Shown here in pieces: positions 32,816 to 41,920 of a stretch of DNA of 64,000 bases. Both the position numbers and the translations under genes were made by a program. Below the pieces are notes generated by a model. That model searched no databases. It was not told the DNA's origin and saw nothing but the letters and a program-made list of their open reading frames with translations. The stretch lies in assembly GCF_003030345.1 (NCBI RefSeq), contig NZ_CP028158.1, forward strand, positions 806,001-870,000, in the 5' to 3' direction. The stretch's first letter is position 1; the number at the start of each line of letters is the position of its first letter. The stretch is from Plantactinospora sp. BC1 (lineage in GTDB: Bacteria > Actinomycetota > Actinomycetes > Mycobacteriales > Micromonosporaceae).

Positions 32816-34036
32816 GTGGACGCCACCTCACACCCGCTCCGGCCACCGCTGCGTCACCGCCTGCCGGCGACGGTGCGCACGGTCCTGGTCTGGTGCGCAC
32901 TCGCCGCGTTCCCGGTGGTACTGGCCCTTACCGTGCCATTCGTCTCGGGCGCGCCAGGGCACTACTACAACGTGCTGGAGACCATTCCCCGGTACGCCCT
33001 GCCGGCCCTGGTGATGGCGCTGCCCGCCGTCCTGCTCCGGCGGAGTCCGCTGGCGACCCTGGCGCTGATGCTGCTCGGCTCGGCGGCGATGACCGTGACG
33101 GTCCATCCCTGGCACCAGGACTACCTGGCCGACCTGCGGTACCTGCAACTGCTGGCGATCAACCTGGTCGTCGGGTACGTCGCGGCGACCAGGTCCCGGC
33201 GGCTCTCGGTGACCGTCGCCGTGCTGACGCTCTGCGCCGAGATCGCCGTCGGCTATCTCAACCCGGGCGACAACGCCGTCTTCCAGCCGGAGATTCCCAC
33301 CCTGGGAATGCTGGCCGCCTGGATGATCGGCAATTCCGTGCGGGCCCGGCGGCGGTACGCCGAGGTGCTGCGCTCGCAGGCCACCACCCAGGCGGTCACC
33401 GCCGAACGGCTGCGGATCGCCCGCGAACTGCACGACATGGTGGCACACAGCATCGGCATCATCGCGATCCAGGCCGGGGTGGGCAGCCGGGTGATCGAGA
33501 CCCAGCCGGCCGAGGCCGGTGCCGCGCTGCGGGCGATCGAGACGACCAGCCGGGAGACCCTCGCCGGGCTGCGCCGGGTGCTCGGTGGACTGCGCCAGGC
33601 GGACCCGTCCGATCCGGCGTCCACGGATCCGGCGCCCACGCTCGGCGACCTCGACCGGCTGGCGGCGGTGACGGCGGAGGCCGGGGTCCGGGTCGAGCTG
33701 TGCCGGCGGGGGGAGCGGCGCGCGCTGCCCGCCGACATCGAGCTGTCCGCGTACCGGATCGTGCAGGAGGCGGTGACCAACGTCGTCCGGCACGCCGGCG
33801 TCGCATACTGCCGGGTGACCCTGGACTACCGGGTCGACGACCTGCACGTCGAGATCGTCGACGGGGGGCGCGGCGGTCCGGTCACGGCCACCGGGTTCGG
33901 GATCACCGGCATGCGGGAGCGGGTCGGCCTGCTGCACGGCGACTTCGCGGCCGGCCCGGTACCCGACGGTGGTTTCCGGGTGGCGGCCAGGTTGCCGCTG
34001 CCGGCGACCGTCCCGGTCCCGGCGGCGCCGGCGTGA
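32816..34036 (+). CDS. Two-component sensor histidine kinase (NarL-type partner)
   Basis: A 406-residue HisKA_3 kinase. Five to six hydrophobic helices (about residues 20-170) form the sensor, with almost no extracytoplasmic domain. The phospho-acceptor is H206 in [12 protein letters not shown]. The HATPase domain includes [11 protein letters not shown] (N box) and [11 protein letters not shown] (G box). The GTG start and the 97-bp divergent gap to the ABC operon suggest shared control. The stop overlaps the response-regulator start. Confidence 0.92.
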   Translation: MDATSHPLRPPLRHRLPATVRTVLVWCALAAFPVVLALTVPFVSGAPGHYYNVLETIPRYALPALVMALPAVLLRRSPLATLALMLLGSAAMTVTVHPWHQDYLADLRYLQLLAINLVVGYVAATRSRRLSVTVAVLTLCAEIAVGYLNPGDNAVFQPEIPTLGMLAAWMIGNSVRARRRYAEVLRSQATTQAVTAERLRIARELHDMVAHSIGIIAIQAGVGSRVIETQPAEAGAALRAIETTSRETLAGLRRVLGGLRQADPSDPASTDPAPTLGDLDRLAAVTAEAGVRVELCRRGERRALPADIELSAYRIVQEAVTNVVRHAGVAYCRVTLDYRVDDLHVEIVDGGRGGPVTATGFGITGMRERVGLLHGDFAAGPVPDGGFRVAARLPLPATVPVPAAPA

Positions 34037-34692
34037 GCGTCCGGGTGCTGCTCGTCGACGACCAGCCGCTGGTCCGCTCCGGGCTGCGGGTACTCATCGC
34101 CGACACCCCGGACCTGGCGGTGGCCGGCGAGGCGGGGTCGGGTGCCGAGGCGGTCCGGCTGGCCCGGGAGGTCCGGCCGGACGTGGTGGTGATGGACATC
34201 CGGATGCCCGGCATGGACGGCATCGAGGCGACCCGGCAGATCGTGGCCGAGAACGCGTCGGCCCGGGTGCTGGTGCTGACCACCTTCGACGAGGACGAGC
34301 ACGTCTACGGCGCGCTGCGGGCAGGTGCCAGCGGTTTCCTGGTCAAGGACATGGCCGTGGACGACATCCTCGGGGCGATCCGGGTGGTCGCCGCCGGTGA
34401 CGCCCTGATCGCGCCGAGCGTGACCCGCCGGCTGATCGCGGGCTTCGTCGGGGCGGCCCCGGCGGCCGCCCGTCCGGTGCGACCGGTCGCCGGCATCACC
34501 GAGCGGGAGCGTGAGGTGCTGACCCTGATCGGGCAGGGCCGGTCGAACGGCGAGATCGCCGAGGAGTTGTTCATCACGATGGCGACGACGAAGTCGCACG
34601 TGGCCCGGCTGCTGACCAAGCTCGACGCCCGGGACCGGGTACAGCTCGTGATCATCGCGTACGAGCTGGGGCTGGTCGCGCCGGCCCGCTGA
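34033..34692 (+). CDS. NarL/LuxR family response regulator
   Basis: A 219-residue regulator: a receiver domain with acidic pocket VDDQ, phospho-acceptor D55 in [10 protein letters not shown] and K in FLVKD, then a LuxR helix-turn-helix ([20 protein letters not shown]). GTG 34033 overlaps the kinase stop. It most likely controls the divergent ABC exporter at 30915-32719, as in intramembrane-sensing kinase systems. Confidence 0.93.
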   Translation: MSVRVLLVDDQPLVRSGLRVLIADTPDLAVAGEAGSGAEAVRLAREVRPDVVVMDIRMPGMDGIEATRQIVAENASARVLVLTTFDEDEHVYGALRAGASGFLVKDMAVDDILGAIRVVAAGDALIAPSVTRRLIAGFVGAAPAAARPVRPVAGITEREREVLTLIGQGRSNGEIAEELFITMATTKSHVARLLTKLDARDRVQLVIIAYELGLVAPAR

Positions 34693-34775
34693 CCGGTACC
34701 CGCGGTCGCGGTGCCGTCCCTCGACACACCCGCGCCGATGCCTGCGCCGATACCGCCGGGCGTACCATCGCGGAC

Positions 34776-35027
34776 GTGGCGGACAAGGTGACGCTCGGCC
34801 TGAGCCGGGACACGCTCGCCCGAGCCCGTGCGGCGGCGAGGCGGGACGGGCTCTCCCTGTCGGCCTGGATCGACCGGGCGGTACGCCGGGAGGCGCTCCG
34901 CGCCGCGGCTCGGCAACAGGAGGCGTGGCTGGCCGCGAATCCGGAGGTCCGGGACGAACTCGACGCCTTCGACCGGTACGCCGACCGGGTCGACGCGGGC
35001 TGGTCCGACCTGGCCGGCGCCGCGTGA
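34776..35027 (+). CDS. Ribbon-helix-helix antitoxin
   Basis: An 83-residue protein with a short beta strand and two helices at the N-terminus (KVTLGLSRDTLARARAAARR, LSLSAWIDRAV), the CopG/MazE-type DNA-binding fold. The acidic C-terminal half probably wraps the toxin. Its stop overlaps the toxin start (GTGA). It should autorepress the pair. Confidence 0.8.
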   Translation: MADKVTLGLSRDTLARARAAARRDGLSLSAWIDRAVRREALRAAARQQEAWLAANPEVRDELDAFDRYADRVDAGWSDLAGAA

Positions 35028-35341
35028 AGCGGGGCGAGATCTGGACCGTCGGCGACCGTACCCAGCAGGCCAGGCATCGGGTCGTCGTGCTCTCCGGCGA
35101 GGGGCACAACGACCGGCCGTCCGCCTCGCCGTACTGCGCGCCGATCGTCCGGCAACGCGGCGGCGGTGAGCTGCCGCCGTTCGTGGTGCCGCTGGCGGAG
35201 ACGGATCCGGTGACCGGGGTCGTGGTGGTGAACCGGCTGCGCCGGGTCCCGTCGGCGGTGGCGGTGGAGCGGGTGGGGATGGCGACCGGCGCGAGCATGG
35301 CCCGGATCGGCGAGGCGCTGCGGGACCTGTTCGAGCTGTGA
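35024..35341 (+). CDS. MazF/PemK-like endoribonuclease toxin
   Basis: A 105-residue toxin with the family opening VKRGEIWTV and the segment RVVVLSGEG, followed by PPFVVPLAETDPVTG and VVVVNRLRRV. It would cleave mRNA when freed from its antitoxin; the recognised sequence cannot be predicted. GTG 35024 overlaps the antitoxin stop. An upstream extension of the frame lies inside the antitoxin gene and is rejected. Confidence 0.82.
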   Translation: MKRGEIWTVGDRTQQARHRVVVLSGEGHNDRPSASPYCAPIVRQRGGGELPPFVVPLAETDPVTGVVVVNRLRRVPSAVAVERVGMATGASMARIGEALRDLFEL

Positions 35342-35420
35342 CGGCCGGGCGGCGCTCTACGCGCCGGAGGGGCCTGCCGGCTTTCCTCGCCCCGGAGGGG
35401 CCCGTCGTTGACCGTGCCGG

Positions 35421-35939
35421 TCAGGAGGACGGTGGCCGCTCGGCGGCGAGCATGATCCGGCGCAGCAGGTCGGAGAGGGTGCGTCGCTCGTCCGCGCTGA
35501 GCGCGCCGAGCAGCCGGTATTCCTCGTCGCCGAGGACGTCCATCGCGCCGAGCCAGGCGGCCCGGCCCTGCTCGGTCAGTTCGATGTCGACCCGCCGCCG
35601 GTCGGTGGCCGACGGGGTCCGCCGGACGAAGCCGCGGGCGACCAGGGCGTCGATCCGGGCGGTGACCGAGGGCGGCGCCAGGTTGAGGTCGTCGGCGAGT
35701 TGGGAGGGCACCGCCCGGCCGTGCCGGCCGGCGAGCGCGTGCAGGGTGTCGAACTCGGGCCGCTGGAGGTCGAAGTCGGCCAGCGACTTCTCCCGGACCC
35801 GGCGCAGGTGCTGGGCCAGCAGTTTCGCCCGGGTCACCGCACCCTCCACGTCGGGGTCGAGGTCGGGCAGCACGGGCAGCCAGCGGGCGACGTGCCCGTC
35901 GGTCCAGTCCTTCTGGTCCTCCACGCGACGATCCTGCAC
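35421..35939 (-). CDS. MarR family transcriptional regulator
   Basis: A 172-residue MarR protein: a winged helix (QLADDLNLAPPSVTARIDAL, then the wing RRTPSATDRRRVDIELTEQG) between dimerisation helices. Two GTG starts are possible, 35939 and 35924. It is divergent from an MFS exporter across a 69-bp gap that contains a palindrome over the exporter's -35, so it very likely represses that exporter. Confidence 0.88.
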   Translation of the reverse strand: MQDRRVEDQKDWTDGHVARWLPVLPDLDPDVEGAVTRAKLLAQHLRRVREKSLADFDLQRPEFDTLHALAGRHGRAVPSQLADDLNLAPPSVTARIDALVARGFVRRTPSATDRRRVDIELTEQGRAAWLGAMDVLGDEEYRLLGALSADERRTLSDLLRRIMLAAERPPSS

Positions 35940-35967
35940 GCGACGATTCTACGTCGAAGCGGAATTA

Positions 35968-36001
35968 TTCGTTGACGAAAGGTTCGGCTCCGAAATAATC
36001 T
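35968..36001 (+). promoter_or_regulatory. MarR operator and leaderless MFS promoter
   Basis: TTGACG (35972-35977), 18 bp and TAATCT (35996-36001) form a promoter. The predicted start coincides with the GTG at 36009, which implies a leaderless mRNA. The near-perfect dyad TTCGTTGACGAA (35968-35979) covers the -35. Confidence 0.6.
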
Positions 36002-36008
36002 GCGGATC

Positions 36009-37244
36009 GTGTCCCACCCGCTCCGGCTCCGCGCCTTCCGGCTGCTCTTCCTCGGCCGTACGCTCTCCGCGCTCGGTGATGCCGTCGTGCCGGCCGCGCT
36101 CGCCCTCGCCGTACTCCGGGCCACCGGCTCCAGCTCGGCGCTGGCCCTGGTGCTCGGCTGTGCGATGGTGCCGAAACTGCTGCTGCTGCCCCTCGGCGGC
36201 GTACTCGCCGACCGGCTCGACCCCCGGATCGTGGCCATCGGCAGCGACCTGGTCCGCTGCGCCGTGCAGGTCTTCATCGGGGTCGAACTGCTCGGCGACG
36301 ACCCGACCCTGCTGCCGATCGCCGCCGCCTCGGCGGTCGGTGGGGTCGCGTCCGCCTTCGCGATGCCGACCACCTCACCGCTGGTCGCCGGGGTGGTCGA
36401 CGCGGCCGGCCGGCAGCAGGCCAACGCCGCGCTCGGTGCCGCCCGCAGCGCCACCGGCCTGGCCGGGCCGGCGCTGGCCGGCGCGTTGATCTGGGCCGCC
36501 GGACCCGGCTGGGCGTTCGTGCTTGACGGCGCCAGCTTCGCGGTCAGCGCCGCCCTGCTGGCCGTGCTCCGGGTACGCCGGATCCAGGTGGAACGCCAGT
36601 CCCTCCTCGCCGATCTGCGGGAGGGCTGGTCCGAGGTCCGCTCCCGGGACTGGTACTGGAGCAGCCTGGTGGCGCACGCGGTCTGGAACGGCGTGGCGGC
36701 GGTACTGGTCACCCTCGGCCCGGCGATCGCGGTCGACCGGCTCGGCGGCGAGGGTGTCTGGGTACTGGTCCTCCAGGCGGGTGCCGTCGGCCTGCTGATC
36801 GGCTCGGTGCTGGCCGGACGGGTCCGGCTGCGCCGGCCGATCCTGGTGGCGAACCTGGGGCTGGCCACGTACGCGCTGCCGCTCGTCCTCTTCGCGGTGG
36901 CCGCTCCGCCGTGGACCGTGATCGGCTCGTACGGCGTCGCGCTGGCCGCCCTCGGCTTCCTCAACCCGGTCTGGCAGACCGTCGTCCAGACGGAGATCCC
37001 GCCGCACGTGCTCGCCCGGGTCAGCTCCTACGACTGGCTGCTCTCGCTCGCCGCGATGCCCCTCGGGTACGCCCTCGCACCGCTCGCCGCCGACGCCTGG
37101 TCGCCGGCCGTACCGCTGGTGCTGTCCGCCGTCGCGGTCACGGTGGCCTGCCTGGGCACCGCCGCGTTCCCCGGGGTACGCCGCCCCGCGACCACCCGCC
37201 CGGAGCCCGTACCGGAACCCGAGCCGCTCGCCGCCGTCACCTGA
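36009..37244 (+). CDS. MFS transporter
   Basis: A 411-residue major facilitator of the enterobactin-exporter/MFS_3 type with about 12 hydrophobic helices. The motif-A-like loop GGVLADRLDPR lies after helix 2. The tail is acidic and Pro-rich. It probably exports a toxic small molecule that also releases the divergent MarR repressor. GTG 36009 is right at the predicted transcription start. Confidence 0.88.
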   Translation: MSHPLRLRAFRLLFLGRTLSALGDAVVPAALALAVLRATGSSSALALVLGCAMVPKLLLLPLGGVLADRLDPRIVAIGSDLVRCAVQVFIGVELLGDDPTLLPIAAASAVGGVASAFAMPTTSPLVAGVVDAAGRQQANAALGAARSATGLAGPALAGALIWAAGPGWAFVLDGASFAVSAALLAVLRVRRIQVERQSLLADLREGWSEVRSRDWYWSSLVAHAVWNGVAAVLVTLGPAIAVDRLGGEGVWVLVLQAGAVGLLIGSVLAGRVRLRRPILVANLGLATYALPLVLFAVAAPPWTVIGSYGVALAALGFLNPVWQTVVQTEIPPHVLARVSSYDWLLSLAAMPLGYALAPLAADAWSPAVPLVLSAVAVTVACLGTAAFPGVRRPATTRPEPVPEPEPLAAVT

Positions 37245-37336
37245 CCGGGCAGCGCGCTGCGCCGGTCGGCACCCGGCACCGACCGCCGGCCCCCTCCAGC
37301 GGGGAAACCGCTGGACGCGGCGGCCAGAATGACCGG

Positions 37337-37834
37337 GTGGAAAAGATCTTGACCCGGGGCTGGACGGTGCGGGCCGAGCCGGTCGACGGCCCGGTGGCGG
37401 GCGCCCTGCTGCGGGACTACTACACCGAGATCGTCGGCCGCTACCACCAGCGGCCGGCCACCGACGCCGAGGTGGACCAGGTGCTGGTGGAGGAGTGCAG
37501 TGCGGACCTGACCCTGCCGACCGGGCTGTTCCTGGTCGGCCGGTACGACGGCGAACCGGCCGGCTGTGTCGGCGTACGGCTGGACGCCCTGCCGTACGCC
37601 GAGGTGACCCGGGTCTTCGTCCGGCCGGGGGCGCGACGGCGCGGGGGCGGGGCGCGGCTGCTCGCCGCCGTGGAGCAGGCCGCGGCGGTGCACGGGGCGA
37701 CGACGATGCGGCTGGACACCCGGCACGACCTGGTGGAGGCCCGGGCGCTGTACGCCGGGCACGGCTACCGGGAGGTGCCCGCCTACTCGACCTCGCCGTA
37801 CGCCGACCACTGGTTCGAGAAGCGGCTCGGCTGA
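37337..37834 (+). CDS. GNAT N-acetyltransferase
   Basis: A 165-residue acetyltransferase. The acetyl-CoA loop VRPGARRRGGGARLL (R/Q-x-x-G-x-G/A) and the C-terminal LYAGHGYREVPAYS are typical. The start GTG 37337 gives VEKILTRGW; the longer open frame upstream overlaps the MFS gene and is rejected. A small hairpin (TCCAGCGG/CCGCTGGA, 37295-37315) precedes it. Confidence 0.82.
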   Translation: MEKILTRGWTVRAEPVDGPVAGALLRDYYTEIVGRYHQRPATDAEVDQVLVEECSADLTLPTGLFLVGRYDGEPAGCVGVRLDALPYAEVTRVFVRPGARRRGGGARLLAAVEQAAAVHGATTMRLDTRHDLVEARALYAGHGYREVPAYSTSPYADHWFEKRLG

Positions 37835-37852
37835 CCGTCCCGGTACTGGGGG

Positions 37853-37881
37853 TTGACGCCGGAGCCAGAGCGCGGTAATAA
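37853..37881 (+). promoter_or_regulatory. Promoter of the Hsp20 gene
   Basis: TTGACG (37853-37858), a 17-bp spacer and TAATAA (37876-37881) make a principal-sigma-like promoter immediately upstream of the HAIR operator. Confidence 0.6.
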
Positions 37882-37890
37882 AGAAGAGGA

Positions 37891-37911
37891 CTTGAGTCAC
37901 CTAGACTCAAC
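37891..37911. promoter_or_regulatory. HAIR element (HspR operator)
   Basis: CTTGAGT-N7-ACTCAAC matches the HspR-associated inverted repeat CTTGAGT-N7-ACTCAAG except for the last base. It lies just downstream of the -10, where a bound repressor would block initiation. Confidence 0.85.
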
Positions 37912-37948
37912 TTAACCTTCGGCTTAGGAGAACCGAGGAGGATCGACG

Positions 37949-38374
37949 ATGTTGATGCGTACCGACCCGTTCCGCGAGATCGACCGGATCGCCGAGCACT
38001 TCTTCGGCACCAACAGCCGCCCGGCGGTCATGCACCTGGACGCCTACCGCGACGGCGACTACTTCTACGCGGCCTTCGACCTGCCGGGCGTCGACCCGGA
38101 CAGCATCGAGTGCACCGTGGAGCGCAACGTGCTCACCGTCCGGGCCGAGCGGCGCCGGCCGACCGGCGACAAGGTCGAACTCGTCGCCGCCGAACGCCCG
38201 ATGGGCGTCTTCACCCGCCAGCTCTTCCTCGGCGACACGCTCGACACCGAGAAGCTGGAGGCGGGCTACGAGGCCGGGGTGCTGACGCTGCGCATTCCGG
38301 TGGCCGAGCGGGCCAAGCCGCGCCGGGTCGAGGTCACCGTCACCGGCGGCGGCCCGCGCCAGATCAACTCCTGA
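37949..38374 (+). CDS. Hsp20/alpha-crystallin small heat-shock protein
   Basis: A 141-residue small heat-shock chaperone that holds unfolding proteins in the cytoplasm. The alpha-crystallin domain spans residues 30-130 (YFYAAFDLPGVDPDSIE; later the conserved AGVLTLRIPVAE, here EAGVLTLRIPVAERAK). ATG 37949 follows GAGGAGG. The HAIR element and strong promoter upstream indicate heat induction through release of HspR, as for acr2 in mycobacteria. Confidence 0.94.
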   Translation: MLMRTDPFREIDRIAEHFFGTNSRPAVMHLDAYRDGDYFYAAFDLPGVDPDSIECTVERNVLTVRAERRRPTGDKVELVAAERPMGVFTRQLFLGDTLDTEKLEAGYEAGVLTLRIPVAERAKPRRVEVTVTGGGPRQINS

Positions 38375-38534
38375 CCGTCCGTCCAACCCCGCTCACGCGA
38401 CGCGCGCCTGTCCGAGCGACACCGGACCGGCGCGCGTCGGGCGTCGAGGGGAAGTGGCCGCCCGGTGAAGAGTTCCCGGATCGCCGGGCGCGTCTGGCAC
38501 GGTCCCGGGCGAATGGTCTGAAAAACTTTCTCGC

Positions 38535-39527
38535 GTGTCCCGATCCGCCCTGGTTCGCCGCGCGGCGACCCGACCGGTGTCGACGTCCACCCCGGCCGAC
38601 TTCACCGAGGCCTGGCTGCGTAACCGTCGGCTCTCCGAGCACACCCGGGCCGCGTACCGGCGGGACATCGCCGGCTGGCTCGGCTGGTGCGCCGACCGGC
38701 AGGTCGACCCGCTCGGCGCGACGTTCCTGGACGTCAACACGTACGCCCGGGAGCTGGAGTCGAGCGTCGACCCGCGCAGCGGCCGCCCACTCACCGCCGC
38801 CACGGTGGCCCGGAAACTCTCCGCGCTCTCCAGTTGGTACACGTTCCTCGGCAGGCTCGGCGCGGTGCCGGCCAACCCGGTCTCCGGCGCCGACCGGCCC
38901 CGGGTCGACCGCGACCACTCCGCGACGGTGGGGCTCAGCTCCGACGAGGTGGACGCGCTGCTCGCCGCCGCCGAGGCCGACGCCGGCCCCAACGCGCTGC
39001 GCAACCGGGTGGTGCTGGCCCTCCTCGCCGACCTGGGGCTGCGGGTCGGCGAACTCGTCTCGCTCGACCTGGCCGACCTGGGCCAGGAACGCGGGCACCG
39101 CAGCGTGCGGTTCGTCGGCAAGGGCGGCCGGGCCCGCCGTCGGGCGCTGACCCCGGGATCGGCGTACGCGGTGGACGCCTACCTGACCGCCCGCGCGGTG
39201 GTGGCGGGGCGACCGGTGGAGCAGCTCACCGGGGCACTGCTGGTGACCGCCACCGGCAACCGGCTCGACCGGCACGCCGTCTTCCGGCTGGTCCGGCGAC
39301 TGGCCCGGGCGGCCGGCATCCCGGCCTGGGAACGGCTCTCCCCACACTCGCTGCGGCACGCCTTCGCCACCTCGGCCCGCGCCGAGGGGGTGCCACTGGA
39401 GGACGTGCAGGACGCGATGGGACACGCCGACCCGCGCACCACCCGGCGGTACGACCGGGACCGGCACAACCTGGACCGGGACCCCGCGTACGCGATCTGG
39501 GCCGCCCGGGCCCGCCGCCGAGGCTGA
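38535..39527 (+). CDS. Tyrosine recombinase (copy 2)
   Basis: A 330-residue XerC/D-like recombinase, paralogous to the one at 25388 over its whole length. Catalytic residues R170 (GLRVGEL), K in GKGGRARRR, H271 and R274 (HSLRHAF), the histidine of MGHADPRTT and Y306 (RRYDRDR) are all intact. Long identical stretches at protein level (for example RVDRDHSATVGL) suggest a fairly recent duplication or a shared element. GTG 38535 aligns with the other copy's ATG. Confidence 0.9.
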   Translation: MSRSALVRRAATRPVSTSTPADFTEAWLRNRRLSEHTRAAYRRDIAGWLGWCADRQVDPLGATFLDVNTYARELESSVDPRSGRPLTAATVARKLSALSSWYTFLGRLGAVPANPVSGADRPRVDRDHSATVGLSSDEVDALLAAAEADAGPNALRNRVVLALLADLGLRVGELVSLDLADLGQERGHRSVRFVGKGGRARRRALTPGSAYAVDAYLTARAVVAGRPVEQLTGALLVTATGNRLDRHAVFRLVRRLARAAGIPAWERLSPHSLRHAFATSARAEGVPLEDVQDAMGHADPRTTRRYDRDRHNLDRDPAYAIWAARARRRG

Positions 39528-39564
39528 CCCGACCGCGGACCCCGGGCTCCGGTCCACGACCGGT

Positions 39565-41265
39565 TCAGCAGAGCAGGTCCAGTTCGTGGTGCGCCTCCGC
39601 CGCGATGTCCGCGCCGCGCAGCCAGCGCCGCGCCCAGAGCCGGGCCGCCACCTCCGCCGTCTCGTCGCCGCCGGCCGCCTGCTCCACCAGCAGGGCGGTG
39701 GCCAGCGCGTACGCCATCCGCAGCGCCAGCCCGCGCGCCCCGGCCAGTACCCCGACCGCCTCCGGGGTCACCTCGGCGAGCGAGTCGCGCAGCTCGGCGA
39801 TGGTGTCGGCGAGCGCGTCGGCCAGCGCCGGGTGCAGCCGCCGGGCGGTGTCGGTGGCGGCGTCCAGCCGGGCCAGCAGCGGGGTGGCGGCGTCCTCCCG
39901 CAGCACCGCCCGGAGCACGTCCAGCGCGAGCACGTTGGTGGTGCCCTCCCAGATCGGCAGCACCTGGGCGTCGCGCAGCAGCCGGGGAATCCCGGTGTCC
40001 TCGACGTATCCGGCGCCGCCGAAACACTCGACGTACTCGCTCGCCGAGGAGACCGCCAGCCGTCCGGTGGCGAGTTTGGCCAGCGGCGCCACGATCCGCA
40101 GTTCGGCGGCGGCGGCCGGATCCGAGCCGACCTCGACCCGGCCGAGCAGCGCGAACGCGTGTCCGGCGAGTACGAACGCCCCGGCCGCGTCCACCGCCAG
40201 GGTGCCGAGGGTGGCCCGGTGCAGAGGCGAGGTGATCAACCGTCCGCCGGCCACCTGCCGGGCGTCGGCGTACGCCCGGACGTACCCGAGTCCCCGCCGC
40301 ATGCCGGCCGCGGCCGCCGCCGCGTTGTGCAGCCGGGTCACCACGACCAGGGTCATCGCCCGGCTCAGACCCGGCCCGGACGGGTCACCGAGCGGCCAGG
40401 CGTACGCGTCGCGCAGCCCGATCTCGGCGGTCGGCAGCGCCCGGGTGCCGAGCTTGTCCTTGAGCCGGTGCACGGTGATCCCCGGCGCCGGGGCGTCCGG
40501 GTCGACACCCGGCCCGGCCAGCGGCGAGTCGGCGGCGTAGCGGGGCACCAGGAACGGCACCAGCACCCGGCTGCCCGCACCGGCGCCCTCCGGCCGGGCC
40601 AGCGCGACCGCCAGCTCCGCGTCGGCGGCCGAGCAGAACCACTTCTCGCCGGTGAGCCGCCAGGAGCCGTCGGCGGCGGGCCGGCCGCTGGTGGTCGACC
40701 CGGCCAGGTCGGAGCCGCCCTGCGACTCGGTCATCCACTGCCCGCTGCTGACCGCGACGGCCGGGTCGGTGGCGGTGAGCCGGGGCAGCCAGGTGTCCCG
40801 CAGCGCCGGATCGACCTCCGGGCGGGCGAGCAGCGCGGCGGTACCGTCGCTCATCGCCACCGGGCAGGAGAAGGTCGCCGACTCCGGGCCGTACAGGTGC
40901 AGCAGGGCGTGTTGGACGACCCGGGCCGCCGCTCCCCAGGTGCTCCGGGCCGACGCCAGGTAGGGGAGCGCCACCACGGCGTGCCGGGCCGCCGCCGTGC
41001 GCTGGGCCTGCCAGCCGGCGGAGGTCTCGATCCGGTCGATCCGGGCGCCCCACGGGCCGTAGCGGACCAGGGTCGGTGGGTGCGCCTCGGCGTCGGCGTG
41101 CGCGGCCCGCAGTGGTCCGGTGACGTCGGTGGCGAGCGCGGCGAGCCGGTCCGCGGCGGCGGCGTGCCCGTCCGGGCCGAGCTGCCGGTCGAGCCAGGAC
41201 CGCAGCAGCCGGTCGCTGAAGTACGGGTCGGCGGGCGCCGGGACCACCTGGACGTAGCGCTGCAT
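39565..41265 (-). CDS. AidB-like acyl-CoA dehydrogenase
   Basis: A 566-residue flavoprotein of the AidB branch. Diagnostic segments are [47 protein letters not shown] and [16 protein letters not shown]. AidB is a DNA-alkylation-response flavoprotein; several actinobacterial relatives are ordinary acyl-CoA dehydrogenases, so the exact role is open. ATG 41265 is preceded by AAGGACG; the 31-codon upstream extension is low-complexity and rejected. Confidence 0.88.
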   Translation of the reverse strand: MQRYVQVVPAPADPYFSDRLLRSWLDRQLGPDGHAAAADRLAALATDVTGPLRAAHADAEAHPPTLVRYGPWGARIDRIETSAGWQAQRTAAARHAVVALPYLASARSTWGAAARVVQHALLHLYGPESATFSCPVAMSDGTAALLARPEVDPALRDTWLPRLTATDPAVAVSSGQWMTESQGGSDLAGSTTSGRPAADGSWRLTGEKWFCSAADAELAVALARPEGAGAGSRVLVPFLVPRYAADSPLAGPGVDPDAPAPGITVHRLKDKLGTRALPTAEIGLRDAYAWPLGDPSGPGLSRAMTLVVVTRLHNAAAAAAGMRRGLGYVRAYADARQVAGGRLITSPLHRATLGTLAVDAAGAFVLAGHAFALLGRVEVGSDPAAAAELRIVAPLAKLATGRLAVSSASEYVECFGGAGYVEDTGIPRLLRDAQVLPIWEGTTNVLALDVLRAVLREDAATPLLARLDAATDTARRLHPALADALADTIAELRDSLAEVTPEAVGVLAGARGLALRMAYALATALLVEQAAGGDETAEVAARLWARRWLRGADIAAEAHHELDLLC

Positions 41266-41442
41266 CGTCGTCCTTGAGGGGCGAGGGCCGGCCGGTGGAC
41301 CGGCGAGGCTGGCGGGGGATGGACCCGACCGTAGTCCACGGCGGGCCACCGGTGACACCGACCGGGCCGATCATGGCCGGTCGGCGGTGGAGCCGGCCGG
41401 TTCGGCACCCGCCGGACGCGGCCGCTATCTACCGTCGGTGGC

Positions 41443-41901
41443 ATGGCCTACGAGCTGCCCGGCGGACGCGGGGCGCGGCGACCGCGCCGGCTGCGGGGGG
41501 TGCTGTCGGTGGTCGCGGCCGGCCTCTTCGTCTGCTGTGTGGGCGCGGCCGGTCTCGGAGCGTGGAACTACCAGCACGTCCGGCAGTCCTCCGGCGCGGC
41601 CCGGGACGCGGCGGAGGCGTTCCTCCAGGACGTGACCAGCGGCGACGCGGGCGGCGCCTACGACCGGCTCTGCGTCGACACCCGGGAGCGGTGGAGCCGG
41701 GAGGAGTTCGAACGGCGACTCTCCGTACCACCGACGATCACCCGGTACGCCGTCGACGACGTCACCGTCGCCAGCGACCAGGGTCAGCTCCGGGCGACCG
41801 CGACGGCGGAGCTGACCCGCCGCTCCGGCGTGGTGGACCGGCGGGAGATGCCGATGGTCAAGGACGGCGACCAGTGGCGGGTCTGCGGCGACCCGTTCTG
41901 A
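41443..41901 (+). CDS. Membrane-anchored DUF4878-like protein
   Basis: A 152-residue protein with an Arg-rich N-terminus, one membrane helix (LSVVAAGLFVCCVGAAGLGA, about 20-40) and an extracytoplasmic domain resembling DUF4878/NTF2-like lipoproteins: AARDAAEAFLQDVTSGDAGG, then CVDTRERW and ending DQWRVCGDPF. Two cysteines in the outer domain could form a disulfide. Function unknown. Confidence 0.65.
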   Translation: MAYELPGGRGARRPRRLRGVLSVVAAGLFVCCVGAAGLGAWNYQHVRQSSGAARDAAEAFLQDVTSGDAGGAYDRLCVDTRERWSREEFERRLSVPPTITRYAVDDVTVASDQGQLRATATAELTRRSGVVDRREMPMVKDGDQWRVCGDPF

Positions 41902-41920
41902 CCTCGTGCGGAGCCGGAGG

